From JANQGG01 sp964642175 (GTDB lineage Bacteria; Bacteroidota; Chlorobiia; Chlorobiales; Chloroherpetonaceae): 64,000 nt of DNA. The translations under genes and the position numbers were made by a program. A model generated the notes under the pieces. The model made no database searches, was not told the origin of the DNA, and worked only from the letters and a program-made list of their open reading frames with translations. The first letter of the stretch is position 1. Each line of letters opens with the position of its first letter. Below are positions 9,799-17,949 of this stretch, piece by piece. The stretch lies in assembly GCA_964642175.1 (NCBI GenBank), contig CAZXOK010000003.1, positions 248,001 to 312,000 of the forward strand, given 5' to 3'.

Positions 9799-9846
9799 TG
9801 AACATAAGTTCATTTATATTAAATCATGAATATGAACATATGTTCA
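9799..9846. promoter_or_regulatory. Pair of 14-bp palindromes, putative operator of the DUF134 operon
   Basis: TGAACATAAGTTCA (9799-9812) and the perfect palindrome TGAACATATGTTCA (9833-9846) have centres 34 bases apart and lie 32-79 bases before the DUF134-family start codon. Both halves are TGAACAT or its near copy. Two dyads of one sequence at a promoter strongly suggest binding of a dimeric regulator; the adjacent HTH protein is the obvious candidate, acting on its own operon, but this is inference. Confidence 0.65.
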
Positions 9847-9877
9847 TAATTATTTTCCATGTTTTCTTTGTTTAATT

Positions 9878-10351
9878 ATGCCAAGGCCATACAGAAGACG
9901 TAAAATTGAAGGGTTGCCTGCTTGCCAGAGCTTTAAGCCTCGAGGTGTTCCAAGACGTAATCTCAAGCTTGAAGAGTTATCGTTAGATGAGTATGAAGCT
10001 ATTAGACTGGCCGACTATTTAAAAATGGAGCATTCGGAGGCGTCTGAAAAAATGGGCATATCCAGACCCACATTTACGAGGCTGATAGAAAAGGCGCGGC
10101 ATAAAATTGCCGGGGTACTGGTAGAAGGTAAAGAATTGATCATTACGGGAGGGAACATTGATCTATCCAAGACAACCTACCGATGCAGATCGTGCGGAGA
10201 TCATCAAAAATATGATCTAAACCAACATATTACCGACTGTCCGGAGTGTGGATCAGAAAACCTCGAAAATATGATGGACCATTTTATTAGAAAAGGTGAT
10301 GCGCATAGTAAACACAAGAGACGGGGTGGATGCAACGATCCTAGATCATAA
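9878..10351 (+). CDS. DUF134-family HTH protein with zinc-ribbon tail
   Basis: 157 residues. The first 95 match the DUF134 family: PRPYRRRKIEGLP, then a sigma-factor-like helix-turn-helix (LSLDEYEAIRLADYLKM through ASEKMGISRPTFTRLIEKAR). The last 50 residues carry CRSCG and CPECG pairs, a rubredoxin-type zinc or iron knuckle. Proteins of this family sit beside NifX-like and MRP-type proteins in many anaerobes and are taken to be their regulators. It heads a four-gene operon and follows two palindromes that could be its operators. The metal-binding tail suggests it may sense metal or redox state; that is inference. Confidence 0.85.
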   Translation: MPRPYRRRKIEGLPACQSFKPRGVPRRNLKLEELSLDEYEAIRLADYLKMEHSEASEKMGISRPTFTRLIEKARHKIAGVLVEGKELIITGGNIDLSKTTYRCRSCGDHQKYDLNQHITDCPECGSENLENMMDHFIRKGDAHSKHKRRGGCNDPRS

Positions 10352-10379
10352 TCTGAATTAACTTAAACAAGGAGCAAAT

Positions 10380-10688
10380 ATGCCATTAGGTGATGGAACT
10401 GGCCCAAATTGGGCAACACAATTGAGTTGTTCAAAACAAAACAATCCTGGTTTTGGAAACCGATCCGGAAATGCACATGGCCGAAGGTCTGGTCAAAAGA
10501 TGAAAAAAGGATTAGCAAGAGCACGAGGACGCTGCCAAAGCAATGGTTCGGGAATGGGAATTCAACATAACCATTTTAATGATGAACTCAGGTATATTGA
10601 ACAACTGCAAAAAGAAGTCGCTCTTTTGAAAGAAGAGCTCTCGTTAAATAACAAGTCTCAGTTAGGGACACAAGCACAAGAAAGGTAG
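10380..10688 (+). CDS. DUF5320-like small protein
   Basis: 102 residues beginning MPLGDGTGPN, the characteristic start of DUF5320 proteins, then a Gly/Arg/Asn-rich low-complexity middle (residues 20-65) and a short coiled coil (YIEQLQKEVALLKEELSL, about 72-92). Only two cysteines are present. An AAGGAGC ribosome site precedes the ATG by six bases. Family members almost always neighbour NifX/NifB-type iron-molybdenum-cluster-binding proteins, as here, but no biochemical role is established. Confidence 0.75.
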   Translation: MPLGDGTGPNWATQLSCSKQNNPGFGNRSGNAHGRRSGQKMKKGLARARGRCQSNGSGMGIQHNHFNDELRYIEQLQKEVALLKEELSLNNKSQLGTQAQER

Positions 10689-10692
10689 AACA

Positions 10693-11103
10693 ATGAAAGT
10701 AGCCATACCATCTGACGATGGGGTAACTATCGCAAATCATTTTGGGCGCACACGAGGGTTTGTAATCTATGACATTTCAGAAAATGGCGAGATCACCTCG
10801 AAAGCCTATCATGAAAACAATCATACCCATCATATGCAACATGAGCATGCGCATCACGCACATGAACATGCCCATGGGCATGGTAATCATTCGGGGCACG
10901 GGCACGGTCATGAGCCGGTGATGAGGCTTCTTGGTGATACGCAGGTGGTCATAAGCCGGGGAATGGGACGGCGAATATTAGAGGATTTAAACCAGGCGGG
11001 AATTCAGCCTTTTATTGTTGATGTGCGTGAGGTTGAAGAGGCTATTGAGAAATATTTGGCTAATGGGTTGGATAACAATTTAAGCCGGCAATGCCAGCAT
11101 TAA
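10693..11103 (+). CDS. NifX/NafY-type dinitrogenase iron-molybdenum cofactor-binding-domain protein with His-rich insert
   Basis: 136 residues. The fold markers of the NifX-like family are clear: MKVAIPSDDGVTIANHFGRT at the start, ISRGMGRRILEDLNQAGIQPFIV in the second half. Between them (about residues 37-75) lies an insertion with roughly 16 histidines in 35 residues, alternating with Ala, Glu and Gly, which should bind several divalent metal ions. No nitrogenase gene is in the window, so a role in Fe-S/Fe-Mo cluster or metal handling outside nitrogen fixation is likelier. It starts four bases after the DUF5320 stop, so the two are co-translated. Confidence 0.85.
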   Translation: MKVAIPSDDGVTIANHFGRTRGFVIYDISENGEITSKAYHENNHTHHMQHEHAHHAHEHAHGHGNHSGHGHGHEPVMRLLGDTQVVISRGMGRRILEDLNQAGIQPFIVDVREVEEAIEKYLANGLDNNLSRQCQH

Positions 11104-11124
11104 TGAAACATAAAGAAGTAAGAT

Positions 11125-11370
11125 ATGACACTTAAAATAACGGACGATTGTATCGCTTGTGGTATTTGCGTAGATGAATGCCCAAATCAGGCTATTTTTG
11201 AAGACGACATGCAATTTGCAATCAATCCGGATTTATGTACGGAATGCATTGTAGATTATGCTGAACCGCAATGCAAAGGTGTATGTCCAAGTCAGGCAAT
11301 TATTGTGGATAATGATCATCTTGAATCTCAAGAGACCCTGAAAGCCAGGAGGCAAAAAATAAAAAGCTGA
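11125..11370 (+). CDS. YfhL-type 2[4Fe-4S] ferredoxin
   Basis: 81 residues. The first cluster motif CIACGICVDECP is regular; the second has the longer spacing of YfhL-type ferredoxins (CTEC, eight residues, CKGVCP), which usually means two clusters of unequal, low potential. It is the last gene of the DUF134-DUF5320-NifX-like operon and could deliver electrons or clusters to those proteins. The C-terminus is charged and probably disordered. A strong terminator follows. Confidence 0.88.
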   Translation: MTLKITDDCIACGICVDECPNQAIFEDDMQFAINPDLCTECIVDYAEPQCKGVCPSQAIIVDNDHLESQETLKARRQKIKS

Positions 11371-11388
11371 GAGATTAAAACCTGTGAT

Positions 11389-11418
11389 AAAAAAGGCAAC
11401 CTCATGGTTGCCTTTTTT
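11389..11418. terminator. Bidirectional terminator
   Basis: GGCAACC (11395-11401) pairs with GGTTGCC (11406-11412) around a four-base loop, flanked by A6 and T6. It serves the ferredoxin operon on the plus strand and the convergent radical SAM gene on the minus strand. Confidence 0.85.
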
Positions 11419-11425
11419 AATAATG

Positions 11426-12586
11426 TCAGATGGCGTTTTGAGGTTGCGCTTCTGTTCTGGGTGTATCGGAGCTTTTTAATGGCCTTGGATTGAGTGTTAT
11501 TTCCTGGAATTCGCTCAGGCTTGAACCATACAAGCTCGAAGCTATGGCTTTTGTAACCGACAGGAAGAGCGATTTACCACCAAGGCAATTTTGGCAATAG
11601 GCATGCTTAACCTGGTAATTTCGGAAGCCTTCAACCAGGGATGCGGCTTTTTCAGAGTCAAATACCTCCATCAAACTATGATCCTTGAGTGAACCAATAT
11701 TGAGGTAATTGTTGAAATCAGCACAGCAGAAACTCACTTCACCATCCCAATAAACCAAACAACTTTCCATGGTCATGGAGCGGCAACGGGCAAACTTGGT
11801 CGGGTATTTGATCTGTTCTTTTACACCGTATGCCCAGAAATCGTTACACAGGTAGGATTCCAGGGTGATCTTATCGGTGGCATGGATCATGGTAGGTTGA
11901 AGCTTGGCAACCTTGGCCAGTTCATTAAGAACCTTGTCTTCTTCAAATTCCATTCCGGTGATCTCGTAGATGATTTCAACCCAATCTTTGATGCTTTGTA
12001 CCAATTCATCCTTTGTGTTCAACACAGAGACTTTTTCAGGAAAGCTCATATACTTGGTTCCCAACGTGTTCAAAAACCTGAATCGAATATGACTGTTGGT
12101 ATTTTGGCTGGTAAGGATTTCAATAAAGTTCTTAAGTCTTTTGACATAAGACTCGTACTTCATGGAGGTTTTCCGGATTTTGAACGACTCTTCATCCGGT
12201 GTTTGAAGCGATATGATAATGTAATTAAAATCAATCTCGGCCAGTTTCTCACAATTTGATTCTGAAAGCAACAAGCCATTGGTTGTTATGTTGAGTTTTA
12301 ATCCACTATCTATAATATATCGGCTTAGTTTATCCCACTCCGGGTTCATGAGTGGCTCGCCGTAGCCGGTAATTTCTATCTCATTGGTGATATTTTTCTC
12401 TACAACTTCATCTACAATGCGTTTTAACATATCAAACTCCATATTGCCCTGCTCACGCGATTGATACGGGTAAGGGCAAAATGTGCAAGCCATGTTACAA
12501 TAATTCGTGTACTCCAGATACAAACGGTTTAAGGGAAAGTTGATTCCTTTTAATCGGGTGAGTTCAGACATAATACTCCTTGGCAA
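11426..12586 (-). CDS. Radical SAM / SPASM-domain protein
   Basis: 386 residues. The radical SAM cysteines are CNMACTFC at residues 30-37, preceded by LYLEYTNY and followed by a GYGEPLMNPEW block that binds the methionine amino group. The C-terminal third carries further cysteines (CRSMTMESC, SFCCADF, YCQNCLGG) in the spacing of SPASM domains, which hold auxiliary Fe-S clusters. Such enzymes modify peptides or cofactors or act in cofactor maturation; no precursor peptide or partner is adjacent, so the substrate cannot be named. It stands alone and converges on the ferredoxin operon. Confidence 0.85.
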   Translation of the reverse strand: MPRSIMSELTRLKGINFPLNRLYLEYTNYCNMACTFCPYPYQSREQGNMEFDMLKRIVDEVVEKNITNEIEITGYGEPLMNPEWDKLSRYIIDSGLKLNITTNGLLLSESNCEKLAEIDFNYIIISLQTPDEESFKIRKTSMKYESYVKRLKNFIEILTSQNTNSHIRFRFLNTLGTKYMSFPEKVSVLNTKDELVQSIKDWVEIIYEITGMEFEEDKVLNELAKVAKLQPTMIHATDKITLESYLCNDFWAYGVKEQIKYPTKFARCRSMTMESCLVYWDGEVSFCCADFNNYLNIGSLKDHSLMEVFDSEKAASLVEGFRNYQVKHAYCQNCLGGKSLFLSVTKAIASSLYGSSLSEFQEITLNPRPLKSSDTPRTEAQPQNAI

Positions 12587-13150
12587 TCAATATTTAATCT
12601 TGACAAATACGAATTTTCAATAAAAACTGACAAACACCTTAATTTAACCGCTTCTGTGATTTATCATAATCAAAATAGGGCGTTTTTGAGCAAATCATTG
12701 GCATTTGGATGGTTTTGTATTGAAAAATTCAGCGTATTAGTCTGGTATAAACGAAATTTTAAAGGAATAAAGGGTGAAATCTTTCTCCTAAAAAAATATT
12801 TCGTTACATTCAAAGTCTATATTAATTGGTGGAGAAAATACACAGTGATATGAACCATAGATTTTTTAGGCAACATCCCTCCCACTGGACATACTTATCC
12901 TCAGAAGTTCCAATACCCGCGGTTCCCTCCGCATCGCATCTTTTAACTGAAAAATGACGGTTTCAGAGATTTTGTAAAAAGCCAAGATCTGCCAATTTCA
13001 AGAAGTTTTGACCTGTGATATTAAATTATTTATAATTTAGGCAAACTGGTTCTTTGGGTAAAAAATATTTAGACAATGGTGCCTGGCACCTTTTATTTCA
13101 ATAAACCTTAACGAAAACAGTTTTTTTAGATAATTAGAAGGTTTAGTCAT
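12587..13150. other. Long intergenic region before gltB
   Basis: About 560 AT-rich bases between divergent genes. A 65-residue open frame at 12656-12853 has no ribosome site and an unlikely composition (rich in Phe, Trp, Lys), so I do not call it. The distal part carries a short palindrome at 13078-13090. The promoter of gltB is expected in the last 150 bases. No riboswitch or other RNA structure was recognised. Confidence 0.5.
13078..13090. repeat. GGTGCC-T-GGCACC palindrome
   Basis: A perfect 6+6 dyad with a one-base centre, about 60 bases before the gltB ATG and followed by TTTT. Similar GGTGCCNGGCACC cores recur as dispersed small palindromes in many bacterial genomes; I found only this copy in the window. 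It could also be an operator of gltB. Confidence 0.4.
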
Positions 13151-16100
13151 ATGAAAAGAAACATCGATCAAGGATTATATCATCCTCAGTTTGAGCACGA
13201 TGCATGTGGTATTGGATTTGTAGCAAATATAAAGGGAAACAAGTCGAACGAGATTATTCATCAGGGTCTTGAGATCCTAAAGAACTTAAAGCACCGAGGT
13301 GCCTGCGGTTGTGAAGAAAATACCGGTGATGGCGCCGGTTTGATGATGCAGATCCCTCATGAATATTTTCAGGAGGTCTGTAAAGATAAATTTGAATTGC
13401 CTCAGGCTGGTGAGTACGCCGTTGGTATGGTGTATTTACCACCGGATCGTTTAAAGCAACGCCAGATGCAGGATATCTGCTCTGAAATGATCCAGGCCGA
13501 AGGGCAGCGATTACTGGGGTGGCGAACTGTTCCTACCGATAATTCTTCGTTGGGCGAAACAGCCAAAGCCCAGGAACCGGTTGTTCGCCAGGTCTTTATC
13601 GCTAAAGGACATGGTGTGAAAACCACACTGGACTTTGAGCGAAAACTATATGTGATTCGACGCCGAACCACAAAAAGCATTGTCTATTACGGGCTTTTGG
13701 GCAGCGACTATTTTTATTTTTCTTCGCTTTCTTCCAGAACCATTACCTACAAAGGTATGCTGTTGCCCGAGCAGCTCGAAACGTATTATCCTGAGCTTTC
13801 GCATCCTAAAATGAAGAGTGCCCTGGCAATGGTCCATTCTCGTTTTAGTACCAACACATTTCCAAGTTGGGATCGCTCTCAACCCTTCCGGTTTATATCT
13901 CATAATGGCGAAATCAATACCCTGCGCGGGAATATAAATTGGATGTATGCCCGCGAAGCTTTGCTGGCTTCCGATTTATACGGTAAAGATATTGAAAAAC
14001 TCAAACCCCTGATCTTAACCGACGGTAGCGACTCATCGATGTTTGACAACTGCTTTGAGTTTTTAACGCTCACAGGCCGATCTATGGCTCACGCGGCCAT
14101 GATGATGATACCAGAGCCCTGGAGCAACCATGAAAGTATGGATGAAAAACGAAAAGCCTTTTATGAATACCACAGCTGTTTGATGGAACCCTGGGATGGC
14201 CCGGCTTCGATGGCGTTTACCGATGGCGTGCAAATCGGTGCGGTTTTGGATCGTAACGGTCTGCGACCCTCCCGATATTATGTTACCAAGGATGATCTGG
14301 TAATTATGGCTTCCGAAGTTGGCGTGGCCGATATTGCACCCGGCCGCATCTTGCATAAAGGGCGCCTGCAGCCTGGTCGTATGTTCCTTGTCGATACAAA
14401 AGAAGGCCGGATTATTTCTGATGAAGAGATCAAAGAAAATATTGCCTCTGAACATCCTTATGATCAGTGGCTGAAAGAGAATCTGATTCATCTGGATGAG
14501 CTGCCGGAAGTCCCATTGGTAGAACACCCGCCTCACCACACTGTGGTGACCCGCCAGAAAGCCTTTGGTTACACACGCGAAGATTTAGATACCATTCTCA
14601 TGCCCATGTGTCAGAACGGCATTGAACCGGTTGGTGCTATGGGTAATGATGCCCCTCTGGCTGTGCTGTCTAAAAAGCCACAGCTGATGTATAACTATTT
14701 TAAACAGCTTTTTGCACAGGTTACCAACCCACCGATCGATTCGATTCGCGAAGAGATCATTACATCTACGGTTACAACCATTGGGTCGGAAGGTAATTTG
14801 CTTAAGCCGACACCAAAAAGTGCGCGGATGATCAAGCTCGACTCGCCGGTGATAACCAACGAAGAGCTTGAAAAACTTCGCCGTATAACAGCGCCCGGTT
14901 TTAAAGCCGAAACCCTTCCCATTGTGTTTGATGCCGATGGCGGTGGAGAAGCCTTAGAAAAGGCGATGAACCAGTTGTTTGAGAAAGCAAATGCTTTGAT
15001 TGAAGACGGGGTCAATATTCTGATCTTGTCTGATAAACGCCAGCTTACTCACGAAAAAGCAGCTATTCCGGCATTGATGGCGGTAGCCGGGCTTCATCAT
15101 CATTTGATCCGCGAAGGAAAACGTACCAAAGTTGGTATTATCCTGGAATCGGGTGAGCCGCGCGAAGTACATCATATGGCCTTATTGGTAGGTTATGGTG
15201 TTGGCGCTGTAAATCCATACCTGGCTTTTGAATCCATTGCCGAATTAATTGAAGAAGGCCGTCTGAAAGATATTAGCTATGAAAAAGCCATTGCCAATTT
15301 CGCGAAGGCCCTGGTTAAAGGGATTGTGAAAACCATGGCAAAAATGGGTATTTCAACCATTCAAAGTTATCGGGGTGCCCAGATCTTTGAAGCGGTTGGC
15401 CTCAATTCAGAAGTTATTGATAAGTATTTTACCTGGACCTCTTCCAGGATTGAAGGTATTGATCTTGATGGTGTGGCTAAAGAAGTTATTGAGCGCCATC
15501 GCAAAGCATTCCCGGCACGTGAAATGCCCGATGAGGATCTGGAATCAGGTGGCCAGCATAAATGGCGGGCCGATGGCGAGTATCATCTCTTTAATCCGAT
15601 TTCAATTCACTTGTTGCAGAAAGCCACCCGCAGCAGCGACTATAATGTCTATAAAGAATTTGCCGAGGTGGTCAATAATCAATCCAGAAACTTATGTACC
15701 CTGCGTGGATTGATGAACATGAAATTTGCCAAAGAGCCAATCCCGATCGAGGAAGTTGAGCCTGTTGAAATGATCATGCGCCGGTTCAAGACCGGAGCTA
15801 TGTCTTATGGCTCAATCAGCAAAGAAGCCCACGAAACACTTGCTTTAGCTATGAATCGTATCGGTGGAAAAAGCAACACCGGTGAAGGTGGGGAAGATCC
15901 GGAACGCTATAAATTGGAAGAAAACGGTGACAGCAAAAACAGCGCGATCAAGCAGGTGGCTTCCGGGCGTTTTGGTGTTACAAGCTATTATTTGAGCCAG
16001 GCTAAAGAAATTCAAATTAAAATGGCCCAGGGCGCTAAGCCCGGCGAAGGCGGCCAGTTACCAGGTGGAAAAGTATTTCCCTGGATTGCCAAAGTACGCC

Positions 16101-17740
16101 ATTCCACACCGGGTGTAGGACTGATCTCACCGCCACCTCACCACGATATTTACTCAATTGAGGATTTGGCCGAATTGATCCACGATCTTAAAAATGCCAA
16201 TCGTAATGCCAGGATATCAGTTAAGTTGGTTTCCAGTGTTGGGGTAGGCACAATTGCTGCCGGTGTGGCTAAAGCTCACGCCGATGTAGTTCTGATCAGC
16301 GGCTACGATGGCGGAACAGGCGCTTCACCCATGTCCAGTATTAAAAATGCCGGTATGCCTTGGGAACTTGGTCTTGCCGAAACGCATCAAACCCTGGTGA
16401 TCAACAATCTCAGAAGCCGTATTGTGGTGGAAACCGACGGCCAGATGAAAACCGGCCGCGATGTGGCCATAGCTGCACTGCTTGGTGCCGAAGAATTCGG
16501 TTTTGCCACGGCACCTTTGGTGGTGATGGGCTGTGTTATGATGCGCGTGTGCCATAAAAACACCTGCCCGGTTGGGGTGGCAACCCAGGATCCGCTTTTA
16601 AGAAATAAATTTACAGGCAAACCCGAACATGTAGAAAATTACATGCGGTTTGTAGCCCAGGAAGTTCGTGAGTATATGGCCAGGCTCGGATTCCGAACCC
16701 TGGATGAAATGGTTGGCCGGGCCGATAAACTGGAACCAAACCGGGCAATTGATCATTGGAAAGCCAAAGGGCTGGATTTATCCAAAATTCTCTATCAGCC
16801 CGATGTGCCTGATTTAATAGGTCGATTCTGTACCATCAAGCAAAATCATGGTATTGATGCGTCTATGGATGTGAATGTTCTCTTGAAAATAGCCGAGAGC
16901 TCCATCAAATCAGGTAAAAAATTGCACAGCACGTTGCCGATTAAAAATACAGATCGTGTAGTTGGTACAATTCTCGGTAATGAAATATCTAAAATCCATG
17001 GTGAAAAAGGCTTGCCCGAAGATACCATTCATCTTCATTTCAAAGGATCGGCCGGGCAGAGTTTTGCCGCCTATGTACCTCGGGGTATGACCATGGAACT
17101 CGAAGGGGATGCCAACGATTATACCGGAAAAGGCTTATCCGGGGGTAAAGTTATTGTATATCCACCTGATGAAAGCACCTTTATTGCCGAAGAAAATATC
17201 ATTATTGGTAATGTCTCTTTCTATGGCGCCACAAGTGGTGAAGCCTATATCCGTGGCATGGCCGGGGAGCGATTCTGTGTCAGAAACAGCGGTGTGCATG
17301 CCGTGGTAGAGTCTGTTGGGGATCATGGCTGTGAGTATATGACCGGCGGAAGAGTTGTGGTTCTTGGCCAAACCGGACGGAATTTTGCAGCCGGTATGTC
17401 GGGCGGTATCGCTTACATCTTCGATGCTAAAGGTGATTTTCATGAGCATTGCAATCAGCAAATGGTTGATCTGGACAAACTTGAAGAAGCAGATGAAATT
17501 GCTGAAGTTAAAGAGATGATCCAGAGGCATTTCAATTACACAGGAAGTACCAAGGCCAATCAGTTGCTATCGCTTTGGGATGAGATTTCACCAAAATTTG
17601 TAAAAGTGATCCCGAAAGATTTCAAACGCGCCATGGAAGCTATGAAGCGTGTTGAAGAAATGGGTGTGAAAGGTGAAGACGCTATTATGATGGCCTTTGA
17701 AGAAAATGTGAAAGATGTGGCACGGGTAAGTGGCAATTAA
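13151..17740 (+). CDS. gltB: Glutamate synthase large subunit
   Basis: 1529 residues, full length. An 18-residue propeptide precedes Cys19 in HDACGIGFVANIKG, the N-terminal nucleophile of the glutamine amidotransferase domain. The central and FMN-binding synthase domains follow (GAMSYGSISKEAHE near 890; LISGYDGGTGASP near 1055), then the 3Fe-4S cysteines in CHKNTCPVG near 1135 and the C-terminal beta-helix with repeated GxxxGxxxxYxxG turns. It makes two glutamates from glutamine and 2-oxoglutarate using electrons from the small subunit, which is encoded 209 bases downstream. No frameshift is seen across 4.6 kb, a useful control against the broken genes elsewhere. Confidence 0.97.
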   Translation: MKRNIDQGLYHPQFEHDACGIGFVANIKGNKSNEIIHQGLEILKNLKHRGACGCEENTGDGAGLMMQIPHEYFQEVCKDKFELPQAGEYAVGMVYLPPDRLKQRQMQDICSEMIQAEGQRLLGWRTVPTDNSSLGETAKAQEPVVRQVFIAKGHGVKTTLDFERKLYVIRRRTTKSIVYYGLLGSDYFYFSSLSSRTITYKGMLLPEQLETYYPELSHPKMKSALAMVHSRFSTNTFPSWDRSQPFRFISHNGEINTLRGNINWMYAREALLASDLYGKDIEKLKPLILTDGSDSSMFDNCFEFLTLTGRSMAHAAMMMIPEPWSNHESMDEKRKAFYEYHSCLMEPWDGPASMAFTDGVQIGAVLDRNGLRPSRYYVTKDDLVIMASEVGVADIAPGRILHKGRLQPGRMFLVDTKEGRIISDEEIKENIASEHPYDQWLKENLIHLDELPEVPLVEHPPHHTVVTRQKAFGYTREDLDTILMPMCQNGIEPVGAMGNDAPLAVLSKKPQLMYNYFKQLFAQVTNPPIDSIREEIITSTVTTIGSEGNLLKPTPKSARMIKLDSPVITNEELEKLRRITAPGFKAETLPIVFDADGGGEALEKAMNQLFEKANALIEDGVNILILSDKRQLTHEKAAIPALMAVAGLHHHLIREGKRTKVGIILESGEPREVHHMALLVGYGVGAVNPYLAFESIAELIEEGRLKDISYEKAIANFAKALVKGIVKTMAKMGISTIQSYRGAQIFEAVGLNSEVIDKYFTWTSSRIEGIDLDGVAKEVIERHRKAFPAREMPDEDLESGGQHKWRADGEYHLFNPISIHLLQKATRSSDYNVYKEFAEVVNNQSRNLCTLRGLMNMKFAKEPIPIEEVEPVEMIMRRFKTGAMSYGSISKEAHETLALAMNRIGGKSNTGEGGEDPERYKLEENGDSKNSAIKQVASGRFGVTSYYLSQAKEIQIKMAQGAKPGEGGQLPGGKVFPWIAKVRHSTPGVGLISPPPHHDIYSIEDLAELIHDLKNANRNARISVKLVSSVGVGTIAAGVAKAHADVVLISGYDGGTGASPMSSIKNAGMPWELGLAETHQTLVINNLRSRIVVETDGQMKTGRDVAIAALLGAEEFGFATAPLVVMGCVMMRVCHKNTCPVGVATQDPLLRNKFTGKPEHVENYMRFVAQEVREYMARLGFRTLDEMVGRADKLEPNRAIDHWKAKGLDLSKILYQPDVPDLIGRFCTIKQNHGIDASMDVNVLLKIAESSIKSGKKLHSTLPIKNTDRVVGTILGNEISKIHGEKGLPEDTIHLHFKGSAGQSFAAYVPRGMTMELEGDANDYTGKGLSGGKVIVYPPDESTFIAEENIIIGNVSFYGATSGEAYIRGMAGERFCVRNSGVHAVVESVGDHGCEYMTGGRVVVLGQTGRNFAAGMSGGIAYIFDAKGDFHEHCNQQMVDLDKLEEADEIAEVKEMIQRHFNYTGSTKANQLLSLWDEISPKFVKVIPKDFKRAMEAMKRVEEMGVKGEDAIMMAFEENVKDVARVSGN

Positions 17741-17865
17741 CTTTTTATGGAAAGGGAGTAAAGTTAAATGGTCATTGTGCTTAACAACATGAGCGTTTTT
17801 TACCTTTCTTTCCCGGGGCAGGCTCACGGAAAATAGGATCAACATACTCAATGAGTTTGCCGACT

Positions 17866-17897
17866 GAAAAATCTGAACTTTACATGTTAGATTTTTC
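17866..17897 (+). terminator. Hairpin between gltB and gltD
   Basis: GAAAAATCT (17866-17874) pairs perfectly with AGATTTTTC (17889-17897), loop 14 bases, in the 209-base gap. Weak (A/T-rich), so partial attenuation between the two subunits or mRNA processing is as likely as full termination. Confidence 0.4.
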
Positions 17898-17949
17898 ATA
17901 TTACTCAGATAGATTATTCAGATGATTATTAAAGCTGGTTTTTAGGATT

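Noticed and set aside
10693..11103. Nitrogen-fixation role for the NifX-like gene
   Set aside because: No nif structural or assembly genes are present and the neighbourhood matches the DUF134/DUF5320 module instead.
12656..12853. 65-residue plus-strand open frame in the gltB upstream region
   Set aside because: No ribosome site, odd composition rich in Phe, Trp and Lys, and no recognisable motif; likely chance in AT-rich DNA.
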